64,000 nt of DNA from Allobosea sp. OK403 (lineage in GTDB: Bacteria; Pseudomonadota; Alphaproteobacteria; Rhizobiales; Beijerinckiaceae). This document shows positions 34,035 through 43,756 of this stretch, in pieces (position 1 is the stretch's first letter; each line of letters opens with the position of its first letter). The notes below the pieces were generated by a model. The model was not told where the DNA came from and did no database searches. It worked only from the letters and a program-made list of their open reading frames with translations. The DNA lies in the NCBI RefSeq assembly GCF_900113835.1, contig NZ_FOQV01000003.1, positions 434,001 through 498,000 of the forward strand, written 5' to 3'. The position numbers and the translations under genes were made by a program.

Positions 34035-35012
34035 ATGCGCGCCAAGATCTTGATCGTATTGGCAGCTGCGAGCGCGCTCGCCGCCACGACGGCGCCGGCC
34101 GCGGAGGGCAAGCTCGTCCTCTACACCAGCCAGCCCAACACCGACGCGCAGCAGACGATCGATGCCTTCAAGACGCTCTATCCTAAAGTCGAAGTGAGCT
34201 TCGTGCGCGACGGCACGCCGCGCGTGATGGCGAAGCTGCGCGCCGAGATCGAAGCCGGCAGCCCGCAGGCGGACCTCCTGCTGATCGCCGATTCGGTGAC
34301 GATGGAAGGCCTGAAGCAGGAGGGCCGGCTCCTCGCCTATGACGCAGCCGATGTCTCCGCCTATCCAGCCGGCATCCACGACCCGCAGAAGATGTGGTTC
34401 TCGACCAAGCTGATCACCACCGGCATCGTCTACAACAACAAGGCTGCGCTGAAGCCGACGAGCTGGGCTGATCTGGCGAAGCCCGAGGCCAAGAACCTGC
34501 TCGCCATGCCGAGCCCGTTGAATTCGGGCGCCGCCCTGATCCACACCATGACGCTGGCCGGCAACCTGCCGGGCGGCTGGCGCTATTACGAGCAGCTGAG
34601 GGACAATGGCGCGCTCGCGGCCGGCGGCAATGGCGACATCCTGCGCCAGGTCGCCACCGGTGAGAAGCTCTACGGCATGATCGTCGACTTCATGCCTATC
34701 CGTGAGAAGGCCAAGGGCGCGCCGGTCGAGTTCGTCTTTCCCAGCGAAGGCGTCTCCGCCGTCGGCGAGCCGGTCGCGATCCTGAAATCGACGAAGAACC
34801 CGGAAGCCGCGAAGGCCTTCGTCGATTTCCTGATCTCCCGGGAAGGCCAGGCGCTGGCGCTGCGCCAGGGCTATGTCGCGGCCCACCCCGATGTCGCGCT
34901 ACCGGCTGGCTATCCGACGCGGGACGCGATCAAATTGATGCCGTTCGACGCCGCCCAGGCGCTTGCCGGCGAGGCCGCGGCGCGCAAGCGCTTCAGCGCG
35001 ATCTTCGAGTGA
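34035..35012 (+). CDS. ABC transporter substrate-binding protein, iron(III) type
   Basis: A 325-residue periplasmic protein with a signal peptide (MRAKILIVLAAASALAATTA, cleavage after PAA). The mature start GKLVLYTSQPNTDAQQTI and the later PLNSGAALIHTM and GYVAAHPDVALP segments match the AfuA/FutA group, which binds ferric iron or small organic anions. GGGAGG precedes the start. A two-domain permease gene follows after 33 nt. Iron as substrate is a family-level guess; phosphonate or polyamine relatives exist. Confidence 0.87.
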   Translation: MRAKILIVLAAASALAATTAPAAEGKLVLYTSQPNTDAQQTIDAFKTLYPKVEVSFVRDGTPRVMAKLRAEIEAGSPQADLLLIADSVTMEGLKQEGRLLAYDAADVSAYPAGIHDPQKMWFSTKLITTGIVYNNKAALKPTSWADLAKPEAKNLLAMPSPLNSGAALIHTMTLAGNLPGGWRYYEQLRDNGALAAGGNGDILRQVATGEKLYGMIVDFMPIREKAKGAPVEFVFPSEGVSAVGEPVAILKSTKNPEAAKAFVDFLISREGQALALRQGYVAAHPDVALPAGYPTRDAIKLMPFDAAQALAGEAAARKRFSAIFE

Positions 35013-35045
35013 GCCCAGCGTGACGCGCACCCCGCCGCCCTTGCA

Positions 35046-36809
35046 ATGACGCTCATCGCCCGCCCCGGCTGGCAGCGCGACGCCGCGCGCCCGACCTGGC
35101 CAGCTCTGGGTCGGCTTTTGCGTCTGCGCCAGCCGGAGGGGCTTGGACTGCCAGTTGCTGTCACGCTTACCGCCCTGCTGCTCGGCGCCCTGCCCTTCCT
35201 GCGGCTCGCCATCGCGGCCCTTGCGCCGGGCTGGCAGTTTGCTCCCGACGCCGCGCTGGAACAGATCGGCAGCCGCGCGGCGGTCAATGCGACGCTCCAT
35301 ACACTGGAGACGGCGGGCTTCTCCGCGCTCGCAGCCTTGCTGATCGGCGGCACTGTGGCGCTTGCACTCGGTGTCACCGACCTGCGCTATAAGCGCCCCC
35401 TCGCCTTCTTCTTCGTGTTCTCGATGATGATCGCGCCACAGGTCGCAGCTCTTGCATTCCTGAGCCTGTTCGCGCCGCACTCGCCGATCCTGGAGGCGCT
35501 TGGCCTGTCTCCTGCCCCAGGCACGCCAAACCCGTTGCTCGGGCGCGGCGGCATCATCCTTGTCATGGCGCTGCATCATGCGCCGCTGGTCGCGATCACG
35601 CTCTGGACCGGCCTGCGCAGCGTGCCGCATTCCCTGGTCGAGGCGGCGCAGATGGAGGGCGCGGGACCGGCGACGATCGTCGCGCGCATCCTGCTGCCGG
35701 TGCTGCGGCCGCAGATCATCGCCGCCGCGCTGATCGCTTTTGTCGCCGGCATCGGCAATTTCGGCATTCCGGCGCTGCTGGGATTGCCGGTGAACTACCT
35801 GACGCTGCCGACGCTGATCTATCGGCGGCTGGCGAGCTTCGGGCCGGCCGGACTGTCAGACGCCGCCGCGCTCTCCCTGCTGGTGGCCCTGGTCGCCGGT
35901 TGCGGCATCCTGGCGAGCGTGCTGGCGACACGGCGCGCCGGCGGCAAGGTCGAGATCGAGCGGCCGCTGCAGCCGTTCTGGACGCTCGGGCGCGCGCGGC
36001 CGCTGGTTGCCGGCGTACTCTGGACGTTGCTGGCGCTGAAGCTCGGCCTGCCTTTTCTGGCGCTGCTTTGCGAGGCGCTGACGCCGGCGCTCGGCGTCGC
36101 CCTGTCCTGGCAGAGCCTGACGCTGGATAAATTCACCGAGGTGCTGCTGCGCCAGGATGTGACAATGCGGGCCTTCCGCAACTCCTTTCTGTTCGCCGGC
36201 TCAGCCGCCCTGCTGCTCGCTCTGACCTCGATCGGTTTCGCCTATGCGTTGGAGCGGCGCATGGGCAGGTTCAGGCGTGTCGTCGAGCTCGTCATCGAAC
36301 TGCCCTATGCTCTGCCCGGCGTCGTGCTCGCCATCGCCAGCATCCTGCTCTTCCTGAAGCCCTTGCCGCTTCTTGGGGTGAGCCTCTACGCCACGCCTTT
36401 CATCATCCTCTTCGCCTATCTGGCCCGCTTCCTCCCGCTGGCGCTGAAGGCGCCCGTCGCGGCGATGGCGCAGATCGAGGCGCATCACGAGGAGGCAGCG
36501 AAGCTCGACGGCGCGAGCCTCTGGCAGATGCTGCGCTTCATCGTGGCGCCGATCCTGGCTCCGGCGGCAACCGTCTCGGGCCTGATGGTCTTTCTCGTCG
36601 CCTTCAACGAGTTGACCGTCTCGGCGCTGCTCTGGTCCTCGGGCACCGAGACCCTCGGCGTCGTGCTGTTCAGCCTGAAGGAGGCAGGGCTCGCCGGCGA
36701 GGCGGCGGCGGTCGCGATCAGCGCCTCCCTGATCATTTTCGCGGTGATGCTGGGACTTGATCTGTGCGGCAAACGCCTGCCGCGGAACGTGCTGCCCTGG
36801 CGGATCTGA
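35046..36809 (+). CDS. ABC transporter permease, fused double-domain (FbpB type)
   Basis: A 587-residue permease with about twelve transmembrane segments forming two tandem MetI-like halves. An EAA loop is visible in each: LVEAAQMEGAGPATIVARILLP in the first and HHEEAAKLDGASLWQMLRFI in the second. This fused layout is typical of ferric-iron (FbpB/SfuB) permeases. The start at 35046 has only a weak ribosome binding site. No ATPase gene follows, so the nucleotide-binding subunit must be elsewhere. Confidence 0.9.
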   Translation: MTLIARPGWQRDAARPTWPALGRLLRLRQPEGLGLPVAVTLTALLLGALPFLRLAIAALAPGWQFAPDAALEQIGSRAAVNATLHTLETAGFSALAALLIGGTVALALGVTDLRYKRPLAFFFVFSMMIAPQVAALAFLSLFAPHSPILEALGLSPAPGTPNPLLGRGGIILVMALHHAPLVAITLWTGLRSVPHSLVEAAQMEGAGPATIVARILLPVLRPQIIAAALIAFVAGIGNFGIPALLGLPVNYLTLPTLIYRRLASFGPAGLSDAAALSLLVALVAGCGILASVLATRRAGGKVEIERPLQPFWTLGRARPLVAGVLWTLLALKLGLPFLALLCEALTPALGVALSWQSLTLDKFTEVLLRQDVTMRAFRNSFLFAGSAALLLALTSIGFAYALERRMGRFRRVVELVIELPYALPGVVLAIASILLFLKPLPLLGVSLYATPFIILFAYLARFLPLALKAPVAAMAQIEAHHEEAAKLDGASLWQMLRFIVAPILAPAATVSGLMVFLVAFNELTVSALLWSSGTETLGVVLFSLKEAGLAGEAAAVAISASLIIFAVMLGLDLCGKRLPRNVLPWRI

Positions 36810-37034
36810 CGGAGCCCCCCGACAGCTCGACAGGGTCCGAGCCGGCCTTGTCCTGTCCAGACGTTCCAGCGGATGAGACAAGTGCGGCCGGCAACCACAG
36901 GTTAATCCGACATTTACCCTGGATGGCCAGTTTCGACCGGAGCTGGAAAACGCCCTGCTCCCTGGACAACCGAGCTGGTATGCCGCCTCGAACCATGACG
37001 AATTGCCAGGACGCGTCGTAAGGATTCTGCGCCG

Positions 37035-38339
37035 ATGAATTACCGCGCCGCTGTTCGTCGCAAATCCGAGCCGGTCGCCGATATGCGCAAGCTTCTCATC
37101 GTCGAGGATTCGAAGACCTTCTCGAAGGCGCTGCGCAAGCTCCTCGCCGAGGAGACGGGGCTATCCGTCGTGACATGCGCATCGCTGAACGAGCTGCACG
37201 AGGTCGTCACCGAAGAGCCTGAGGCCTACGGCATCGCGGTGGTCGATCTGAACCTGCCGGATGCGCCCGACGGCGAAGCGATCGACTTCACGGTGCAACG
37301 CGGCATCCCGACCATCGTCTTCACGGGGAGCTTCGACCTGCAGACGCGCAGCCGGATCATGGAGCGCGACGTCATCGACTATGTCCTGAAGAACAACGAG
37401 TTCGCGCTGGACACGCTGGTCACCGCGGTCAAGCGCGCCTTGTCCAACCGCGAGATGCGCATCCTCGTCGTCGACGACGTGACGACCGCGCGCAAGCACC
37501 TCGCCAGGATGCTGGCGGTGCAGCAATACTCGGTCATCGAGGCCGGGTCCGGCGCGGAGGCATTGTCGCTGCTCGAGGCCAATCCCGACATCCAGATCGT
37601 CGTTTCCGACTATAATATGCCCGATATCAACGGATACGAGCTGACGCGCAAAATCCGCCGCATGGTCGGACCGGACAAGCTGCGCGTGATCGGGGTATCC
37701 TCCACGACCGACATCGCCGTTTCCGCCGGTTTCCTGAAAGCCGGGGCCAACGACTTCATTTCGCGGCCGTTCATGCCTGAAGAGCTGCAATGCCGGATCG
37801 CAAACAATGCGGACACGCTCCTGCAACTGAAACAGCTCCAGGAATTGGCGTCCCGCGACTATCTCACCGGGCTCTTCAACCGCCGGCATTTCTTCGAGAA
37901 TGGCCCCAAGCTCATCAAGACCGTGCAGGCGCGCCCTTCAAGCACGGTCGCGGTTCTCGATATCGACCACTTCAAGCAGCTCAACGATACGCACGGCCAT
38001 GACATCGGCGACCGGGTGCTCGAATTGGTCGCCCGTTGCCTCAAGGATGCGGTCGAAGGCACCGGCAACCTGCTTGCCCGTCTCGGCGGCGAGGAGTTCG
38101 TCATCCTGTTTCCCGGAATGGCCCCGGCCGCCGCGATGCGCTTCAGCGATCACCTCCGGCTGGATATCTCGCATGCAACCTTGCAGATCGGGGCCGAGAC
38201 GATCTCCGTCACAGCCTCGATCGGCGTTGCCGAGGCCGATCCGGCGGATCGTTTCGATCATTGCCTGCGCAGCGCGGACCAGGCGCTCTACGCGGCAAAG
38301 CAGCAAGGCCGGAACCGGGTCTGCCTTGCCGCGACCTGA
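37035..38339 (+). CDS. PleD-like diguanylate cyclase (REC-REC-GGDEF)
   Basis: A 434-residue response regulator that should make cyclic di-GMP. REC1 (about 18-130) has phosphoacceptor Asp71 (VVDLNLPD) and Lys119. REC2 (about 142-260) has Asp192 (SDYNMPD), but the conserved Lys is replaced by Arg244 (FISRPF). The GGDEF domain (about 270-434) has an intact active site GGEEF at 351-355. The RxxD inhibitory site expected just upstream is GTGN, so product inhibition is probably lost. AAGGA lies ten bases before the start. No cognate kinase gene lies nearby. Confidence 0.94.
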   Translation: MNYRAAVRRKSEPVADMRKLLIVEDSKTFSKALRKLLAEETGLSVVTCASLNELHEVVTEEPEAYGIAVVDLNLPDAPDGEAIDFTVQRGIPTIVFTGSFDLQTRSRIMERDVIDYVLKNNEFALDTLVTAVKRALSNREMRILVVDDVTTARKHLARMLAVQQYSVIEAGSGAEALSLLEANPDIQIVVSDYNMPDINGYELTRKIRRMVGPDKLRVIGVSSTTDIAVSAGFLKAGANDFISRPFMPEELQCRIANNADTLLQLKQLQELASRDYLTGLFNRRHFFENGPKLIKTVQARPSSTVAVLDIDHFKQLNDTHGHDIGDRVLELVARCLKDAVEGTGNLLARLGGEEFVILFPGMAPAAAMRFSDHLRLDISHATLQIGAETISVTASIGVAEADPADRFDHCLRSADQALYAAKQQGRNRVCLAAT

Positions 38340-38362
38340 CGCTCCGGCCCAGCGAAAACGCT

Positions 38363-39304
38363 CTATCCCTCGACCAAGGCGGGCCGCGATACCGCCGCGG
38401 CAGGCTGTTCGCCCATCAACAGCGCCCGCGACGCCTTCGCCTCGCGCACGACGAAATCGACGATGGCGCGGACGCGGGCGACATCTTTCAGATCGGCATG
38501 GACCAGGAGCCAGAAGGATCGCGTGATCGAGACAGTCTCGGGCAGGACAGGCACGAGGCGCGGCTCGCCTTCGGCCATGAAATGGTGGATCACCCCGATG
38601 CCGGCTCCGGCGACGACCGCGTTCATCTGAGCCAGCACGCTCGAACTCTGGACCTGGGCGCGCAGGCCCTTGGCGACCTCGTCGAGATAATCGAGCTCGG
38701 GCGTGAAGATCAGGTCGTCGATATAGCCGACGATGCGGTGATCGAAGAGATCTTCCGGTTTCTCGACCTTCGGCATCGCGTCGAGATACTCCCGCGCGGC
38801 ATAGAGCCCGAGCCGGTAGTCGGAGAGCTTGCGCGCCACGACCTTGCCCTCCTTGGGCGGGGCGAGCGTGATCGCGACATCGGCTTCCCGTTTCGACAGC
38901 GAAAGCAGGCGCGGCATGGCAATGAGCTGGATCTCGAGGCCGGGATAGGCGCTCGCCAGCTTGGCCAGGCGCGGCGCCAGGAAGGTGGTGCCGAAGCCGT
39001 CGGGAGCGCCGATCCGGACCGTGCCGGCAAGCGCCATGTCGGCGCCGCCGATATCGCTCTGGATCGCCAGCGCCTCGGTCTCCATGCTCTCGGCCTTGGC
39101 CAGGAGCCGCTCGCCATGGGCGGTGAGCGTGTAGCCCTGCGGCCGGCGCTCGAAGAGCTTGGCCTTGAGCGCTTCCTCCAGCGAGGTGATGCGGCGCGAG
39201 ACCGTGGCGTGGTCGGCCCCGAGCCGGCGCGCCGCCGCCGTCAAACGGCCCGAGCGCGCGACCGCCAGGAAGAAGCGCAGATCATCCCAGTCGAACCGCT
39301 CCAA
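38363..39304 (-). CDS. LysR family regulator, probable regulator of mmsA
   Basis: A 313-residue regulator with an N-terminal helix-turn-helix (FFLAVARSGRLTAAARRLGA, then DHATVSRRITSLEEAL) and a LysR effector domain. It is divergent from mmsA with 125 bp between the starts, so control of the valine cluster is likely. No perfect T-N11-A palindrome stands out in the gap. The inducer is unknown; a valine catabolite such as 3-hydroxyisobutyrate is a guess. Confidence 0.9.
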   Translation of the reverse strand: MERFDWDDLRFFLAVARSGRLTAAARRLGADHATVSRRITSLEEALKAKLFERRPQGYTLTAHGERLLAKAESMETEALAIQSDIGGADMALAGTVRIGAPDGFGTTFLAPRLAKLASAYPGLEIQLIAMPRLLSLSKREADVAITLAPPKEGKVVARKLSDYRLGLYAAREYLDAMPKVEKPEDLFDHRIVGYIDDLIFTPELDYLDEVAKGLRAQVQSSSVLAQMNAVVAGAGIGVIHHFMAEGEPRLVPVLPETVSITRSFWLLVHADLKDVARVRAIVDFVVREAKASRALLMGEQPAAAVSRPALVEG

Positions 39305-39429
39305 AGGCGCTCTCCCCGATATTCGCTTTTCCGCACGACATCCTATCCATCGTCGCTATAGCCGTGCGCAAACGAGAATGGTAGGGGTGACACCGGTCTC
39401 AGGACATCACCATTCGTAGGGAGGGCGCG

Positions 39430-40926
39430 ATGCGTCAGGTTGGGCATTTCATCGGCGGCAAGCATGTCGCGGGCACTTCGGGCCGCACTGCCGACATCTA
39501 TCAGCCCATGGACGGAAGCGTCATCGGCCAGGTCGCGCTCGCCTCGGCCGCCGAGCTGCGCGCAGCCGTCGAGAACGCCGCCGCCGCCCAGCCGAAATGG
39601 GCCGCGGTCAACCCGCAGCGCCGCGCCCGCGTGCTGATGAAGTTCCTCGACCTGATCGCGCAGAACAATGACGAGCTCGCCGAGATCCTCGCCCGCGAGC
39701 ACGGCAAAACCATTCCCGACGCCAAGGGCGACATCCAGCGCGGCGTCGAGGTGGTGGAATTCTCGCTCGGCGTGCCCAACCTGATGAAGGGCGAGTTCAC
39801 CGACGGCGCCGGCCCCGGCATCGACATCTATTCGCTGCGCCAGGCGCTGGGTGTCTGCGCCGGCATCACTCCGTTCAACTTCCCGGCGATGATCCCGCTC
39901 TGGAAGCTTGGCCCCGCGATCGCCTGCGGCAACGCCTTCATCCTGAAGCCCTCCGAGCGCGACCCCGGCGTGCCGATGCGGCTCGCCGAACTCTTCATCG
40001 AAGCGGGCGGACCTCCCGGCATCCTCAACGTCGTCAATGGCGACAAGGTCGCGGTCGACGCGATCCTCGACGACCCCGACATCAAGGCGGTTGGCTTCGT
40101 CGGTTCGACTCCGATCGCGGAATACATCTATGCCCGCGGCTGCGCGGCCGGTAAGCGGGTGCAGTGCTTCGGCGGCGCCAAGAACCACATGGTCATCATG
40201 CCCGACGCCGACATGGACCAGGCTGTCGATGCGCTGATCGGCGCCGGCTACGGCTCGGCCGGCGAGCGCTGCATGGCGATCTCGGTCGCGGTTCCCGTCG
40301 GCAAGGCCACCGCCGACGAACTGGTGAAGCGCCTCATTCCCCGCGTCGAGAGCCTCAAGATCGGCCCCTCGACCGACACCGCCGCCGATTACGGCCCGGT
40401 CGTCACCAAGGCGGCGATGGAGAAGATCAAGGCTTATGTCGATGTCGGCATCGAAGAGGGCGCCAGCCTCGTCGTCGACGGCCGCGCCTTCAAGATGCAG
40501 GGCTATGAGAACGGCTTCTATGTCGGCGGCTGCCTGTTCGACAACGTCACCAAGGATATGCGCATCTACAAGGAGGAGATCTTCGGGCCGGTCCTCTCCG
40601 TGCTGCGCGCCGAGACCTATGACGAAGCGCTGAAGCTGACCAACGACCACGAATACGGCAACGGCACCGCGATCTTCACCCGCGACGGCGATGCGGCGCG
40701 CGACTTCGCCTCCAAGGTCCAGGTCGGCATGGTCGGCATCAACGTGCCGATCCCGGTGCCGCTGGCCTATTACACCTTCGGTGGCTGGAAGCGCTCCTCC
40801 TTCGGCGATCTCAACCAGCACGGCCCGGACTCGATCCGCTTTTACACCAAGACCAAGACCGTGACGGCGCGCTGGCCCAGCGGTATCAAGGACGGGGCAA
40901 GCTTCGTCATTCCGACGATGAGCTGA
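39430..40926 (+). CDS. mmsA: Methylmalonate-semialdehyde dehydrogenase (CoA-acylating)
   Basis: A 498-residue enzyme that converts methylmalonate semialdehyde to propionyl-CoA with NAD and CoA in valine and inositol breakdown. The N-terminus (VGHFIGGKHVAGTSGRT), AGITPFNFPAMIPLWKLGPA, VQCFGGAKNHMVIMPDAD and the active Cys in GSAGERCMAISVAV are all specific to the MmsA class, which lacks the ALDH general-base Glu. GGGAGGG precedes the start. It heads the rightward valine cluster. Confidence 0.96.
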   Translation: MRQVGHFIGGKHVAGTSGRTADIYQPMDGSVIGQVALASAAELRAAVENAAAAQPKWAAVNPQRRARVLMKFLDLIAQNNDELAEILAREHGKTIPDAKGDIQRGVEVVEFSLGVPNLMKGEFTDGAGPGIDIYSLRQALGVCAGITPFNFPAMIPLWKLGPAIACGNAFILKPSERDPGVPMRLAELFIEAGGPPGILNVVNGDKVAVDAILDDPDIKAVGFVGSTPIAEYIYARGCAAGKRVQCFGGAKNHMVIMPDADMDQAVDALIGAGYGSAGERCMAISVAVPVGKATADELVKRLIPRVESLKIGPSTDTAADYGPVVTKAAMEKIKAYVDVGIEEGASLVVDGRAFKMQGYENGFYVGGCLFDNVTKDMRIYKEEIFGPVLSVLRAETYDEALKLTNDHEYGNGTAIFTRDGDAARDFASKVQVGMVGINVPIPVPLAYYTFGGWKRSSFGDLNQHGPDSIRFYTKTKTVTARWPSGIKDGASFVIPTMS

Positions 40927-40946
40927 GCGGGCGCGCGGAGGCGGCG

Positions 40947-41516
40947 ATGACGCGATTGCCACAGGTTCAGACGATGATGCTCGTCTTCCTGTGCTGCGCG
41001 CCTGACGCCATGGCACAGCCGGACTTCGACGGTCCGGCTGTCGTCGCCTCCGATGCGAGCCGCTGCACCCCGGACAGGACCGCCCAGGCGCCGCTGGGCG
41101 AGCCCGAGACCGTTGCCTGCCGCAGGCTCTGGCAGGACGCCGTCGCGATGTCGCGCCAGCGCGCGCTGCTCGCGCAGATGCGGGCGCAGCGCGAACGGGC
41201 GGAGATGCTCGAGACCGCTCGCCTGCTGGCAATGCGCAGCGCCGTGGCGAAGCGGCCGCCGGCCACGATCGAAACCTTCCTCGGTGACGGCCAGCTCGCC
41301 TATGGCGATGTCGTCGTCATCGAAGGCGGCCCGCGGGTCTTCGTCGGCCGCCCCGGCGACAGCCCCGATATCAGGGATTTCGTCTCCCTGGCCTCGCCGC
41401 GCTCCCCGCATAGGAGGCGCGCAGCGCAATATGAAGGCGCGCTTCCCGAAGGCAGGAGCCTGCAGCTCGGCGAAGCGCCACGGAAACCGCCCAGCCGCCA
41501 GGAGCGCCAGCCTTGA
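40947..41516 (+). CDS. Secreted protein of unknown function in the valine cluster
   Basis: A 189-residue protein with a short signal peptide ([16 protein letters not shown]). After it comes a region with two Cys ([10 protein letters not shown] and [12 protein letters not shown]), a charged helical segment at about 60-100 ([20 protein letters not shown]), and a basic, Pro-rich tail. I do not recognise a family. GGAGG precedes the start. Its stop overlaps the TTG start of the acyl-CoA dehydrogenase gene (TTGA), so both are translated together, which supports it as a real gene despite the odd context. Confidence 0.65.
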   Translation: MTRLPQVQTMMLVFLCCAPDAMAQPDFDGPAVVASDASRCTPDRTAQAPLGEPETVACRRLWQDAVAMSRQRALLAQMRAQRERAEMLETARLLAMRSAVAKRPPATIETFLGDGQLAYGDVVVIEGGPRVFVGRPGDSPDIRDFVSLASPRSPHRRRAAQYEGALPEGRSLQLGEAPRKPPSRQERQP

Positions 41517-42667
41517 CGCCGTTCTCGCTCACCGAAGACCAGATCGCCATCCAGGAGATGGCGCTTAGCTTCGCCGCCGACACGCTGGCCCCCAATGCCA
41601 TGCGCTGGGACGAGGAGAAGCATTTCCCGGTCGCGGAAATGCGCGCCGCCGCCGCGCTCGGCATGGGCGGCATCTACATCAACGAGGATGTCGGCGGCTC
41701 CGGCCTATCGCGGCTGGATGCCGCGCTGATCTTCGAGGCGCTCTCGACGGGCTGCCCGACGGTTGCGGCCTTCATCTCGATCCACAACATGTGCGCCTGG
41801 ATGATCGACCGCTACGGCTCCGACGAGCAGCGCAAGAGCTTCCTGCCGAAACTGTGCACGATGGAGCATCTGGCGAGCTACTGCCTGACCGAGCCCGGCG
41901 CCGGTTCGGACGCAGCCGCCCTGAAGACCAAGGCGGTTCGCGATGGCGACACCTACATCCTCGACGGGCAGAAGCAGTTCATCTCGGGCGCCGGCGTCTC
42001 CGACATCTATGTCGTGATGGTGCGCACCGGCGAGGCCGGCCCCTCGGGCATTTCGACCGTCATCGTCGAGAAGGGCACGCCCGGCCTCTCCTTCGGGGCC
42101 AATGAAAAGAAGATGGGCTGGAACGCGCAGCCGACGCGGGCCGTGATCTTCGAGAATTGCCGCATTCCCGTCGCCAACCGGATCGGGCCGGAAGGCATCG
42201 GCTTCAAGATCGCCATGGCCGGGCTCGATGGCGGCCGGCTCAATATCGGCGCCTGCTCGATCGGCGGGGCGCAGGGAGCGCTCGACAAAGCTCTGGCCTA
42301 TGCACAGGAGCGCAAGGCCTTCGGATCGCGCATCGCCGATTTCCAGGCGCTGCAGTTCAAGCTTGCCGACATGGCGACCGAGCTGGAAGCGGCACGAACC
42401 TTCCTCTGGCGAGCGGCCGCCTCGCTCGACGCCAAGACGCCGGACGCGACGAAACTCTGCGCCATGGCCAAGCGGGTCGCCACCGACACCGGCTTCGAGG
42501 TCGCCAACCAGGCGCTGCAGATCCATGGCGGCTATGGCTATCTCGCCGATTACGGCATCGAGAAGATCGTGCGCGACCTCAGGGTCCACCAGATTCTCGA
42601 AGGCACCAATGAGGTGATGCGGATGATCGTCGCGCGCGGGCTGGTTGGACGGGCGAAGGGGAATTGA
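41513..42667 (+). CDS. Acyl-CoA dehydrogenase, isobutyryl-CoA dehydrogenase-like
   Basis: A 384-residue FAD enzyme. Acyl-CoA dehydrogenase signatures are [17 protein letters not shown] and [19 protein letters not shown], and the catalytic Glu is in [14 protein letters not shown]. Between mmsA and mmsB it most likely oxidises isobutyryl-CoA to methacrylyl-CoA in valine degradation. The start is a TTG with GGAG eight bases upstream, overlapping the stop of the preceding gene. A palindromic repeat separates it from mmsB. Confidence 0.92.
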   Translation: MTPFSLTEDQIAIQEMALSFAADTLAPNAMRWDEEKHFPVAEMRAAAALGMGGIYINEDVGGSGLSRLDAALIFEALSTGCPTVAAFISIHNMCAWMIDRYGSDEQRKSFLPKLCTMEHLASYCLTEPGAGSDAAALKTKAVRDGDTYILDGQKQFISGAGVSDIYVVMVRTGEAGPSGISTVIVEKGTPGLSFGANEKKMGWNAQPTRAVIFENCRIPVANRIGPEGIGFKIAMAGLDGGRLNIGACSIGGAQGALDKALAYAQERKAFGSRIADFQALQFKLADMATELEAARTFLWRAAASLDAKTPDATKLCAMAKRVATDTGFEVANQALQIHGGYGYLADYGIEKIVRDLRVHQILEGTNEVMRMIVARGLVGRAKGN

Positions 42668-42677
42668 CGCCGAAGGC

Positions 42678-42778
42678 GTCATCCCGGACGCCGACCGGCG
42701 ATCCGGGATCGTTAAGACGAGAAGGCGCTTTTTTCTGATGACGATCCCGAATCTGCTCTTCGCGCAGCCCGGGATGAC
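42678..42778. repeat. Palindromic intergenic repeat, family F
   Basis: GTCATCCCGG and CGATCCGGGATCGT on the left face ACGATCCCGAATC and CCGGGATGAC on the right. It lies between the acyl-CoA dehydrogenase gene and mmsB, apparently inside an operon. Confidence 0.85.
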
Positions 42779-42804
42779 ACCAAGAACGACGAGAGGACAC
42801 GCAC

Positions 42805-43692
42805 ATGACCAGCATCGCCTTCATCGGCCTCGGCAATATGGGCGGCCCCATGGCCGGCAATCTCGTCAAGGCGGGGCATATGGTCAGCGCCTTCGATCTG
42901 GCACAGAGCTCCAAGGATGCCGCTGCCGAGCTCGGCGTCGGGATCGCCGGTTCGGCCAAGGAGGCGGTCGCAGAGGCTGACATCGTCGTCACCATGCTGC
43001 CGGCCGGCAAGCATGTGCTCTCCGTCTGGGCCGACATCCTGCCCTCGGTGAAGCCGGGCGCACTGCTGATCGATTCCTCGACCATCGATGTCGAGAGTGC
43101 CCGCAAGGCGCATGCGCTGGCGGCCGAGCACGGCTGCCTCTCGCTCGACGCGCCGGTCTCCGGCGGCGTCGGCGGAGCCAAGGGCGCGACGCTGACCTTC
43201 ATGGTCGGCGGCGCGGAGAAGGCCTTCGCGCTGGGGGAACCCATCCTCAAGGCAATGGGCCGGCGCATCGTGCATTGCGGCGACGCCGGCAACGGACAGG
43301 CCGCCAAGATCTGCAACAACATGATCCTGGGCATCTCGATGATCGGCGTCTCGGAGGCCTTCGTGCTCGCCGAGAAGCTCGGGCTCTCGCATCAGGCCCT
43401 GTTCGACGTCGCCTCGACCTCCTCGGGCCAATGCTGGTCGTTGACGACCTATTGTCCTGTGCCTGGCCCAGTGCCGACTTCGCCTGCCAACAACGAATAC
43501 AAGCCCGGCTTCGCCTCGGCTCTGATGCTCAAGGACCTGAAACTCTCCCAGGAAGCCGCACAAGCAGCCGGCGCCTCGACGCCGCTCGGGGCGGCGGCCG
43601 CACAGCTCTACGGCATCCACAATGCCTGGGGAGAAGGCGGCGCTGATTTCTCGGCCATCATCCATCTGCTGCGGGGGCGCAACCTTTCGTGA
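42805..43692 (+). CDS. mmsB: 3-hydroxyisobutyrate dehydrogenase
   Basis: A 295-residue NAD-dependent enzyme that oxidises 3-hydroxyisobutyrate to methylmalonate semialdehyde, the substrate of MmsA. The Rossmann motif is IGLGNMGGPMAGNLVKAG, the substrate-binding segment DAPVSGGVGGAKGATLTF, and the catalytic Lys lies in GNGQAAKICNNMILG. AGAGGA precedes the start. With mmsA and the acyl-CoA dehydrogenase it covers most steps from isobutyryl-CoA, lacking only the enoyl-CoA hydratase and the 3-hydroxyisobutyryl-CoA hydrolase, which are not in the window. Confidence 0.95.
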   Translation: MTSIAFIGLGNMGGPMAGNLVKAGHMVSAFDLAQSSKDAAAELGVGIAGSAKEAVAEADIVVTMLPAGKHVLSVWADILPSVKPGALLIDSSTIDVESARKAHALAAEHGCLSLDAPVSGGVGGAKGATLTFMVGGAEKAFALGEPILKAMGRRIVHCGDAGNGQAAKICNNMILGISMIGVSEAFVLAEKLGLSHQALFDVASTSSGQCWSLTTYCPVPGPVPTSPANNEYKPGFASALMLKDLKLSQEAAQAAGASTPLGAAAAQLYGIHNAWGEGGADFSAIIHLLRGRNLS

Positions 43693-43756
43693 AGCGCGCT
43701 TGCTTTTCGTGAAGCGTGCTTGCGTGGCCCCGTGACGAGCAGCTAGGACGGAAGCC

